Shown here one piece after another: positions 14,344 to 21,254 of a stretch of DNA of 36,088 nt; positions within the stretch are counted from its first letter, which is position 1, and each line of letters starts with the position of its first letter. Source of the DNA: Rickettsiales bacterium. Its GTDB lineage: Bacteria; Pseudomonadota; Alphaproteobacteria; Rs-D84. A program made the position numbers and the translations under genes. The DNA is taken from the NCBI GenBank assembly GCA_031254335.1, contig JAIRUP010000010.1, positions 1-36,088 of the forward strand. The letters are read 5' to 3'. Below the pieces are notes generated by a model. It was not told the DNA's origin. It was given only the letters and a program-made list of their open reading frames with translations, and made no database searches.

Positions 14344-15650
14344 GGCGTCCCTCCGGCGGGCGCGGCGGGCGCGCTTTTCTTTTTTCCGAATTTTTTGAGC
14401 GAGTTTATCAAGGCCGTCGTGTTGGAGCTTACTTGCTTCAACAGGTCGCTTGGAATATTCGCTTCCGCCGTGATTTGCTTCACCAGCTCCGTCATCATAG
14501 TCATGAACATCGCTATAAACAGGCCCGTGAAAATCAGATTAACCGTATGGCTGTTGAGCAGCGAATCGGGATTCAGTATCATGCTTGAATCGTTCGCCAT
14601 AAAAGCCTCGCCCAGCGACATCATGCCGGGCCCGCCAATCGCATAGCCCGCAAGCATAAGCGCGAATCCCAAAAATATGGAGAGCAGGCCCAGGCCCACC
14701 GCGGTTTTCACCACATCGTTTATCAGGCCCATCATGTCCTCGTCCTTGGCGTCCCAGAACGGGTTCCCCTTGAAGAGCCAGCCCAGCAGCATAAGCGGCA
14801 AAAAGAGCATGTCGATTGCGAACTTTACGACAAACTCCAAAAACGCGAGCGCAATCGGGATTATAATCCAAAAATAGACCAGCATAAGCAGGAACCCAAG
14901 CGCCAGCATTCCGAAGTTCGGGAATATTACGAACTTGAAGTTCTTGGCGTCGAACGCCGAATTCACCAGCAGCCAGCCCGCCGTCATCCCCGTCGCCGCA
15001 AGCGCGTGCAGGCCAGCAATCGAACACCTCATCTTATTCTTGAAGCCCGGGCTGAAAACGCCCTGCGTCCGCTCCGGGTTGTCGAGCGCGATACTGGCCA
15101 CCAGGCACGCGTCGAAGTTTATATTGCTTTCCGCGTTCGCCGCGCCAAGCGCGCTTTGGAACGACAAGGACAGGTTCATCAACGGCTCCACCGCCGTTCT
15201 TCCAATCAAGGACGGCAACGGGAACAAGAGCAGCATTGAAACAAACGCCAGCTTCACAAGGTGCAGGCCCGCGCCTCCGCCGACTTTCCATGCATTCGTT
15301 TCGGGTTTCCCCGACAGGTAGCCGCCCAGCAATTTCCACGCGAGGTAAATCGGCGTCAGGATGATTGCCAAGAGCGCCGTGAATTCCCCGAGGCTCGCGT
15401 ATATAGCCGCGGCCGAATCCGACATCGCGCCAGTTATTCCAGAAAAGATTCGGCACGACCAGCAGCTGCTGAAAAAGTCGAACGCGGCGGCCGTGTCGGT
15501 CGCGACAAAGCTGCGATACACCGAAAGGCCGACGACGCCCGCCGCCGCGCCCGCGAGGCCGACGACAGCCGCCGGGACCGCGGCGAATCCCGCGCCGAAC
15601 GATGCGATTGCCGTTATAGCAGATAGTAATGCCAATCTGATTTTTTGCAT
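14340..15650 (-). CDS. VirB6/TrbL-like polytopic membrane protein, first in the operon
   Basis: This 436-residue protein begins with a hydrophobic, signal-like segment (about 5-40), followed by SSCWSCRIFSG (Cys63/Cys66), the operon's CWxC motif. Membrane helices, a RTAVEPLMNLSLSF segment, a loop with paired cysteines (FDACLVAS...NKMRCSIAG) and the FLPLMLLGWLF motif (near residue 285) follow. The hydrophilic tail ends in a Pro/Ala-rich stretch and GGTP. The start has GAGGGAG four bases upstream. A six-base-pair hairpin (15660-15675) sits immediately before that Shine-Dalgarno. The operon seems to start here, since terminator-like hairpins separate it from pbp1A, yet no obvious promoter is seen. 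Confidence 0.65.
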   Translation of the reverse strand: MQKIRLALLSAITAIASFGAGFAAVPAAVVGLAGAAAGVVGLSVYRSFVATDTAAAFDFFSSCWSCRIFSGITGAMSDSAAAIYASLGEFTALLAIILTPIYLAWKLLGGYLSGKPETNAWKVGGGAGLHLVKLAFVSMLLLFPLPSLIGRTAVEPLMNLSLSFQSALGAANAESNINFDACLVASIALDNPERTQGVFSPGFKNKMRCSIAGLHALAATGMTAGWLLVNSAFDAKNFKFVIFPNFGMLALGFLLMLVYFWIIIPIALAFLEFVVKFAIDMLFLPLMLLGWLFKGNPFWDAKDEDMMGLINDVVKTAVGLGLLSIFLGFALMLAGYAIGGPGMMSLGEAFMANDSSMILNPDSLLNSHTVNLIFTGLFIAMFMTMMTELVKQITAEANIPSDLLKQVSSNTTALINSLKKFGKKKSAPAAPAGGTP

Positions 15651-15659
15651 AGACTCCCT

Positions 15660-15675
15660 CTAAACGGAAGTTTAG
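15660..15675 (-). promoter_or_regulatory. Hairpin upstream of the VirB6-like operon ribosome-binding site
   Basis: CTAAAC and GTTTAG form a perfect inverted repeat with a four-base spacer, directly before the GAGGGAG Shine-Dalgarno of the first gene. It could be a protein operator or an RNA hairpin affecting translation; the sequence does not decide. Confidence 0.4.
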
Positions 15676-15686
15676 AAAGAAACGGC

Positions 15687-15707
15687 AAAAAATCCAAAGG
15701 ATTTTTT
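15687..15707. terminator. Terminator-like hairpin between pbp1A and the VirB6-like operon
   Basis: AAAAAATCC and GGATTTTTT pair perfectly around a three-base loop. The T run is inside the stem, so it could act in both directions. The same AAAAAATCC/GGATTTTTT ends bound family A elements, so this may be a minimal remnant of one. Confidence 0.5.
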
Positions 15708-15709
15708 GT

Positions 15710-15762
15710 CCCCCCACCGAAACCGCTTTGCGGTTTCGACTCCCCCACAAGGGGGGGGAGTT
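15710..15762 (+). repeat. Family B repeat, copy B5
   Basis: The first hairpin pairs CGAAACCGC with GCGGTTTCG; the second is CTCCCCC-ACAA-GGGGGGGAG with one extra G. It lies just after the pbp1A stop. Confidence 0.85.
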
Positions 15763-15769
15763 AATTTCA

Positions 15770-17893
15770 TTAGAAGAAGCCGGTTTCGATGTCCGCGGAC
15801 GGCGCACCGACCGCCGGAGTATCGGGCGAGAACAAAGAATTCGATTTCGCCCCCAACGGATTCGGCGTTTGTCCAATCTTGAACACTTCCGTTATAATCC
15901 TTTCGTTCGCCGCGCCCGTCGGCTTCGTTCCCGTATCATAATTAACCCGCACAAACTCCAAGCCGTTCGGCTGCGGGAAGGGCTGGCCTTTTTGGCCATC
16001 GAGCGCGATTTCCATGAATTCCCGGAATATTTGCGCCGCCAAGCCCGAACCCGAGCCGTCGGCAAGCGGCCTTGGCGTGTCGTAGCCCATATACACCCCC
16101 ACCGCAAGATTCGTCGTGAAGCCCACGAACCACACATCCTTGACCTCGTTCGTCGTTCCCGTTTTGCCCGCAATCGCGTGGCCCTTTATTTGCGCCCGGC
16201 GTCCCGTTCCCCTTTCGACGACCCCGGTCAAAATCGATGTGAGCTGGTATAGACTTTGCGGGTCGCTTAACGGGTCGGAGCCGCTCGATGCGCTGGGCGG
16301 CGTCGCGCCGCCCTTCCATTCCGCCGCGCAATCCGCGCAGTCCGCGTTCCTGAATATAGTCCGGCCGGAGCGGTCCTGGACATAATCCACCAAACTCGAC
16401 TGGTGCCTGAACCCGCCGTTTATAAACGCAGAGAACGCCAGCGTCATATTCTCCAATGTCGATTCGCCCGAGCCCAGCGCGACGGAAAGATTTATATTCT
16501 TCAAGGTGCTGTCATAGACGCCGAATTTCTTCGCCGTATTCACGACGCTGTGGACGCCCAAATCCTGGACAAGCCGCACCGTCGTCGCGTTGCGCGATGT
16601 TTCAAGCGATTGCCTGAGCGGCACGAAGCCCTTGAACTGCCGGTCGTAATTTTCCGGCTTCCACATCGTGTTGTCGTCCTTTATCGAAACCACCGGCGCG
16701 TCCAGCAAAAGCGTTTGCGGCGTGAAGTTCGGCCTTTCCAGCGCGTTAAGATATATAAAGGGCTTTATCGTCGAACCCACCTGACGCCTTGCCTGGACCG
16801 CGCGGTTGAAAGACGAATCGGCGAAGGAATAGCCGCCGCTGATTGCCAGGACGCGCCCAGTATGCGGATGGATTGCGATGAGCGCGCCTTGGATTTCCGG
16901 CTTGCCGTCCTCGCCGCCGGAATCGTCCCGCGGGTGCGCGTTATGATAGGCTTCCAAATTTTTCCGAAGGATTTGCTGCGCCGCGATTTGCAGCTTTTTA
17001 TCCAATGTCGTCTTTATGTAAAGGCCTTCGTTATACAATTTCTCGCGCCCGAAGATGTTTATCATGCGCCGCCGCACTTCTTCCGAGAAATACTGGAAGT
17101 CGTCCGCCTGCTGCGCCGTGAAGTCGTCGTTTATGGCGAGCGGCTCGGCCATCGCGGCGTCCGCTTGCTGCGCCGTAATCATTTTTTCCTTCAACATGCG
17201 ACCCAAGACCCAGTTGCGGCGCGAAATCGCGCCCTCCATATTCTTCGCAGGATTATAATTGTTCGGAGCCTTGGGCAGGGCCGCAAGATACGCCATTTCA
17301 GACAACGACAATTCAGAGACCGGCTTGTTGAAATACATCAAACTCGCCGAGCCGACGCCGAACGCGCGCGCCCCAAGGTATATTTGATTGAGGTAAAGGG
17401 CCATAATATGCTCTTTGGAAAATGTCCTTTCCAGCCGGAGCGCGAGTATAACCTCGCGGATTTTGCGCGATATGGTTCTGTCGCTTGAAAGGAAGAAGTT
17501 CTTGGCGACCTGCTGCGTGATTGTGGACGCCCCGGAAAACCTTGTGCCGCCGCCCAAGACGCGAAGCGCGTTGTTCCCCGTCGCGCGCGCTATGCCCGTA
17601 AAGTCTATGCCGGAATGCGACCAGAACGACGAGTCTTCCGCCGCGACGAACGCGTCTATCAGCTGAGGAGGCAAATCCTGGAATTCTATGAACACGCGGC
17701 GTTCCGTCGCGTATTCCATAAGCAAACTTCCGTCCGACGCATAGAGCCTTGTCGCGACCGGCGGCCGGTATGACGCCAGGCTTTTATATTCCGGCAGGTC
17801 CGTCCCATACCTTAGGAACAGAGCAATCGCCAAGACCATCACGGAGACCGCAATCCAAAACAAAGCGCGCAAGGTATAGTCTATGAACTTCAT
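15770..17893 (-). CDS. mrcA: Bifunctional penicillin-binding protein 1A (GT51 and transpeptidase)
   Basis: This 707-residue class A PBP has an N-terminal membrane anchor (about 8-28). Its glycosyltransferase domain contains AAEDSSFWSHSGID, SGASTITQQVAKNFFLS and RKIREVILALRLERTFSKEHIMALYLNQIYLG. Its transpeptidase domain has the SxxK serine in QVGSTIKPFIY, SxN in TSRNATT and KTG in AGKTGTTNEVKDVWFVGF. It polymerises lipid II and cross-links peptidoglycan in the periplasm. At 707 residues it is shorter than many alphaproteobacterial PBP1A proteins (800 or more), mostly by a smaller region between the domains. The start at 17893 gives a proper anchor and overlaps the dnaX stop as ATGA, so translation is coupled to dnaX, an uncommon pairing. 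Confidence 0.95.
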   Translation of the reverse strand: MKFIDYTLRALFWIAVSVMVLAIALFLRYGTDLPEYKSLASYRPPVATRLYASDGSLLMEYATERRVFIEFQDLPPQLIDAFVAAEDSSFWSHSGIDFTGIARATGNNALRVLGGGTRFSGASTITQQVAKNFFLSSDRTISRKIREVILALRLERTFSKEHIMALYLNQIYLGARAFGVGSASLMYFNKPVSELSLSEMAYLAALPKAPNNYNPAKNMEGAISRRNWVLGRMLKEKMITAQQADAAMAEPLAINDDFTAQQADDFQYFSEEVRRRMINIFGREKLYNEGLYIKTTLDKKLQIAAQQILRKNLEAYHNAHPRDDSGGEDGKPEIQGALIAIHPHTGRVLAISGGYSFADSSFNRAVQARRQVGSTIKPFIYLNALERPNFTPQTLLLDAPVVSIKDDNTMWKPENYDRQFKGFVPLRQSLETSRNATTVRLVQDLGVHSVVNTAKKFGVYDSTLKNINLSVALGSGESTLENMTLAFSAFINGGFRHQSSLVDYVQDRSGRTIFRNADCADCAAEWKGGATPPSASSGSDPLSDPQSLYQLTSILTGVVERGTGRRAQIKGHAIAGKTGTTNEVKDVWFVGFTTNLAVGVYMGYDTPRPLADGSGSGLAAQIFREFMEIALDGQKGQPFPQPNGLEFVRVNYDTGTKPTGAANERIITEVFKIGQTPNPLGAKSNSLFSPDTPAVGAPSADIETGFF

Positions 17894-19428
17894 GAATCCT
17901 GGACTTTGGATATTGTGGCACCGCCGAACATCGACAAGGCCGCCGCGACAAGCGGGTCGCTTTCGGCCGCCGCCTTGTCGTTTTCCGCGATTGTTCCCGC
18001 GCCGCCCGCCGCCGCGGATTCCACCGTCCATGCGCCTTCGGCGGATTCATTCAGCCAAGCGCGCAGCCTGCTTGCGAACTGCGATTTTCCATTCCGGCAG
18101 AAGACGGTTATTTTGCCCGGAGCAAACTCCGTTATTTCCACTTCCGATTTCATTTCGCCGAGAAGCAATGTTTCCTTGGCCGCCGCGAGCGCGTTGGTCA
18201 GGTCCGAGATGGAATTGATGATTTGTTTTTTTTGTCCCCCCACCGGCAGCGAAGCTGCCGACTCCCCCGCAAGGGGGGAGTTGGGTTTTGGCGCGGTTTC
18301 GGATAAAAGGGTTTTGATGGGTTTGATGTCCGCGAGATACATCATGCGGACAACCATCATATCGAAGCTGTTCTTTTGGTGCGCCGCGTGCGCCAATTCC
18401 GCCGCGCCCGCGGTCATGACCTGCCATACCCTTGACAGCGCGTTCAGCGTCGAATTCGCCGCCAATTCCTTTATGCGGCTTTTGATATTCTCGGTATAGG
18501 GCGCGGCGTTAATGCTTGCCGGCGCGATTTTCGCCCGCGTCATCCAGTAAGTGAAATCCTGCATATCCGCGAGAAGCCCCGACAGGTCCGCCCCGCCCGA
18601 ATATATATCCGCCACTTTCCCAAGCGCGGCGTTTATGTCCCCCGTCATGACCGATTCCATGAGCGCGGTCAAGGAATCGAAGCCCGTGCGCTTCAACATA
18701 TCGTTAATCGCGTCCTCGTCCACCCGTCCATTGGTTTGCGAAATCGCCTGGTCGAGAATCGACAACCCGTCGCGCACGGAGCCGTCCGCCGCGTGCGCAA
18801 TCAACGCCGCCGCCGCGTCCGACAATTCCACATTTTCAAGTTTAGCCAATTTGAGGAAGTGCTTCTTCAATTCGTCTATATGGACCCGGGCCAAATCGAA
18901 CCTTTGGCAGCGCGACAGAATCGTCGTCGGGATATTCCTTATTTCCGTCGTCGCCATCATGAAAATCACATGGCGCGGAGGCTCCTCCAATGTTTTCAGC
19001 AGCGCGTTGAACGCCGCCTTGCTTAACATATGCGCTTCGTCTATGATATATATCTTGAACCTTCCCGCGTTCGGCGCGTATCCGGCCGAATCCAATATAT
19101 CCCTGATATTATCCACGCCCGTATGCGACGCCGCGTCTATTTCCATGACATCGATATGCTGGCCCGCCGTAATCGCGCGGCAATTCTCGCACTCTCCGCA
19201 CGGCGTCGCGGTCGGGCCGCTTTGCGCCGTGCAGTTCAGGGCCTTGGCGAATATTCTCGCCGTGCTGGTTTTGCCCGTTCCCCTTATGCCCGAAAAGACA
19301 TAGCCGTTCGCGATTTTCCCGCTGGAAATCGCGTTGGAAAGCGTAGTGGACAGGACTTCCTGCCCGATTAAATCCGCGAAGGTTTGCGAGCGGTATTTCC
19401 GCGCCAAGACTGTGTAATTATTTGCCAT
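17890..19428 (-). CDS. dnaX: DNA polymerase III subunit gamma/tau
   Basis: This 512-residue clamp-loader ATPase begins MANNYTVLARKYRSQTFADLIGQ. It shows Walker A GIRGTGKT (47-54), a zinc site with cysteines 66, 77, 80 and 83, Walker B and DEAH at 130-133, NALLKTLEEPP at 141-151 and an SRC sensor. Domain III and a short tau-like tail follow. Repeat B6 is inserted in frame at about residues 381-398, at the junction between the ATPase/clamp-loader core and the tail, a linker that tolerates insertions. The protein is short for a full tau. The start at 19428 is the family start; no Shine-Dalgarno precedes it, and a -10 box ends six bases upstream, suggesting a leaderless mRNA. ybaB and recR are not adjacent. 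Confidence 0.95.
   Translation of the reverse strand: MANNYTVLARKYRSQTFADLIGQEVLSTTLSNAISSGKIANGYVFSGIRGTGKTSTARIFAKALNCTAQSGPTATPCGECENCRAITAGQHIDVMEIDAASHTGVDNIRDILDSAGYAPNAGRFKIYIIDEAHMLSKAAFNALLKTLEEPPRHVIFMMATTEIRNIPTTILSRCQRFDLARVHIDELKKHFLKLAKLENVELSDAAAALIAHAADGSVRDGLSILDQAISQTNGRVDEDAINDMLKRTGFDSLTALMESVMTGDINAALGKVADIYSGGADLSGLLADMQDFTYWMTRAKIAPASINAAPYTENIKSRIKELAANSTLNALSRVWQVMTAGAAELAHAAHQKNSFDMMVVRMMYLADIKPIKTLLSETAPKPNSPLAGESAASLPVGGQKKQIINSISDLTNALAAAKETLLLGEMKSEVEITEFAPGKITVFCRNGKSQFASRLRAWLNESAEGAWTVESAAAGGAGTIAENDKAAAESDPLVAAALSMFGGATISKVQDS
18235..18282 (+). repeat. Family B repeat, copy B6, in frame inside dnaX
   Basis: CCCCCCACC, a CGGCAGC/GCTGCCG hairpin around GAA, then CTCCCCC-GCAA-GGGGGGAG. 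Read on the minus strand it gives NSPLAGESAASLPVGGQ within DnaX. It is nearly identical to B2, which is read on the opposite strand of the repeat in the bamB-like gene. Confidence 0.9.
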
Positions 19429-19434
19429 CCCGGG

Positions 19435-19463
19435 AATATAAATCAGAAGGGTGAAAAAAGCAA
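19435..19463 (-). promoter_or_regulatory. Candidate dnaX promoter
   Basis: On the minus strand TTGCTT (19458-19463) and TATATT (19435-19440) are spaced by 17 bases. Only six bases separate the -10 box from the dnaX ATG, so transcription would begin at or next to the start codon. Confidence 0.45.
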
Positions 19464-19499
19464 GCAAGAAGTAAGAAGGAAGAGGGAAGAAGTTTTGAC

Positions 19500-19527
19500 T
19501 TGAATTTTATTATTATCCATGTATAAT
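19500..19527 (+). promoter_or_regulatory. nusA promoter
   Basis: TTGAAT (19500-19505) and a perfect TATAAT (19522-19527) are spaced by 16 bases. A second -35-like TTGACT lies five bases upstream. Transcription would start near 19534, leaving a leader of about 84 bases that contains a terminator-like hairpin. Confidence 0.6.
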
Positions 19528-19551
19528 CCTTGTGTTCTTAAATAAATTTTT

Positions 19552-19581
19552 AAGGGCGGGACTTAAAATCCCGCTCTTTTT
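19552..19581 (+). terminator. Terminator-like attenuator hairpin in the nusA leader
   Basis: AAGGGCGGGA pairs with TCCCGCTCTT (ten pairs including one G-U) around CTTAAAA, followed by further T residues. It lies downstream of the nusA promoter and upstream of the ribosome-binding site, so it can act as an intrinsic terminator in the leader. Since NusA promotes pausing and intrinsic termination, it could be an autoregulatory attenuator (inference). Confidence 0.6.
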
Positions 19582-19617
19582 AGTATCGCCATGAAAAAAA
19601 AGAAAAGGAGTGATAAT

Positions 19618-21174
19618 ATGCCCATAGTCGCACCGATGCCCAGACAGGACCTTTTGCTTGCCGCGGACGCCCTGGCCGCAGAAAAGCAAATATCAAAGGA
19701 CATCGTTCTGGAAAGCCTTGAAAACGCCGTCGCAAAAATCGCCAAGGCCAAATACGGCGAAGACCTTAACATTACCGCTTCCATCGACCGGAAGACCGGC
19801 GCCATCACCGTTCTCCGCGTATTCGATGTCATAGAAGACGACGCCGCCAAGGGCGAGGAATACAATCCTTTCACCCAGCTTACCGTGAAAGAAGCCAAGA
19901 AATATTCCAAGGAACCCGTCGTCGGCGAGCAGGTTTTCGACCGCTTGCCCGAGCCAGAATTCGGCCGCCAAGCCTTTCAGCAGGCCCGTCAGGTCGTCGT
20001 CGGACGAGTTCGCGACGCCGAGCGCGGCAATCAATACGAGGAATTCAAGGACTCGGTCGGCGACATCGTATCCGGCGTCGTCAAGCGCGCGGAATTCGGA
20101 AACATTTATCTCGACATCAAGGGCAAGGGCGAGGGATACATTCGCGCGACCGAACTTATCGGACGCGAACGCCCGCACCCGGGCGAACACATTCGCGCGC
20201 TTATCATGGATGTCGTCCGCAGCAATTCCGGCCCGCAGATTTTCATGACACGCACGCATCCGATGTTTATGGAACGCCTGTTCATGCAGGAAGTTCCAGA
20301 AATCTACGACGGCGTTATCAAAATCAAGTCCGTCGCGCGCGCGCCCGGTTCGCACGCTAAAATCGCCGTCATATCCGACGACCCGTCCATCGACCCCGTC
20401 GGCATGACCGTCGGCGTCAAGGGAACCCGAATCCAGCCCGTCATCAACGAATGCCAGGGCGAAAAAATCGATGTCATCCTTTATTCCGAAGACCCGGCCG
20501 TTTATATAGTGAACGCCATCGCCCCAGCCAAAGTTCAGAAAATCATCGTGGACGAGGACACCCACACCGCAAGCGTTATCGTCGCCGAGGACCAGCAGTC
20601 CCTTGCCATCGGCCGGCGCGGGCAGAATGTCCGCCTTGCGTCCCAGCTTACCGGCTGGAACATCGACATCATGTCCGAGGCCGAGGAACAGGAACGCCGC
20701 GCAAAGGAAACCGCCGAAAAGACCGAGCTGTTCGTCAAGGCTTTGGATGTCGATTCCATCATAGCGCAGCTTCTTATAACCGAAGGCTTCCGCTCGGTCG
20801 AGGAAGTCGCTTTCGTTCCCACGAACGAACTTGAAACAGTGGAAGGCTTCGACGCCACAATCGCGTCCGAGCTTCAACAGCGCGCGAAGGATTACCTGGA
20901 CAAGCTGGCGAAAGAATACAAGGACGCCGGACACGCGCTTAAAATGACCGACGACCTTTTGGACTTCAAATTCCTGAAACGGCCGCAAATCCTTAAACTC
21001 GGCCACGGGGGAGTGCGCACGCTTTCCGACCTTGCCGATTTGGCTTCCGACGAGATGCTTGAAATCATCGGCGCAGAAGAGATGAAGGAATTCGTCGCGG
21101 GACGAATCATCATGAAGGCCCGCGAGGCCGCTTATGGGATTAAGGAAGAAGTCGGCGAGGAAGAAACCGAATGA
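19618..21174 (+). CDS. nusA: Transcription termination/antitermination factor NusA
   Basis: This 518-residue protein has the N-terminal RNA polymerase-binding domain (AADALAAEKQISKDIVLESLENAVAK), an S1 domain (about 130-200), two KH domains including DPVGMTVGVKGTRIQPVINE and LAIGRRGQNVRLASQLTGWNIDI, and two C-terminal acidic helix-hairpin repeats (about 360-500). Length and domains match alphaproteobacterial NusA, which modulates pausing, termination and antitermination. I chose the ATG at 19618 because AAGGAG lies seven bases upstream; an ATG at 19591 has no such site. The stop lies inside repeat A4, and infB follows on the same strand. rimP and ylxR, the usual partners, are missing here. 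Confidence 0.97.
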   Translation: MPIVAPMPRQDLLLAADALAAEKQISKDIVLESLENAVAKIAKAKYGEDLNITASIDRKTGAITVLRVFDVIEDDAAKGEEYNPFTQLTVKEAKKYSKEPVVGEQVFDRLPEPEFGRQAFQQARQVVVGRVRDAERGNQYEEFKDSVGDIVSGVVKRAEFGNIYLDIKGKGEGYIRATELIGRERPHPGEHIRALIMDVVRSNSGPQIFMTRTHPMFMERLFMQEVPEIYDGVIKIKSVARAPGSHAKIAVISDDPSIDPVGMTVGVKGTRIQPVINECQGEKIDVILYSEDPAVYIVNAIAPAKVQKIIVDEDTHTASVIVAEDQQSLAIGRRGQNVRLASQLTGWNIDIMSEAEEQERRAKETAEKTELFVKALDVDSIIAQLLITEGFRSVEEVAFVPTNELETVEGFDATIASELQQRAKDYLDKLAKEYKDAGHALKMTDDLLDFKFLKRPQILKLGHGGVRTLSDLADLASDEMLEIIGAEEMKEFVAGRIIMKAREAAYGIKEEVGEEETE

Positions 21175-21240
21175 CAAAAAATCCAGGCGCGGTTTTCTCT
21201 CGAAAACGCGACCTCGCTAGGATTTTTAGAGTTTATTAAA
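21171..21240 (+). repeat. Family A element, copy A4, internally deleted
   Basis: About 70 bases carry both family A ends but none of the middle. The left end is ATGACAAAAAATCCAGGCGCGGTTTTC and the right end TCTCGAAAACGCGACCTCGCTAGGATTTTTAGAGTTTATT, where full copies have about 100 more bases between. It contains the nusA stop codon in its first bases and separates nusA from infB. Confidence 0.85.
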
Positions 21241-21254
21241 AAGGAACAGGTGAT

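Noticed and set aside
16403-17488. A 361-residue open frame opposite pbp1A, and similar ones opposite the pilin-like genes (25069-26418)
   Set aside because: Arg-rich shadows of real genes with no start signals or family motifs.
19693-21177. A 494-residue open frame on the minus strand opposite nusA
   Set aside because: nusA on the plus strand has clear domains and a strong start. The opposite frame follows from GC-rich codons and shows low-complexity Gly/Asp/Phe composition without any family resemblance.
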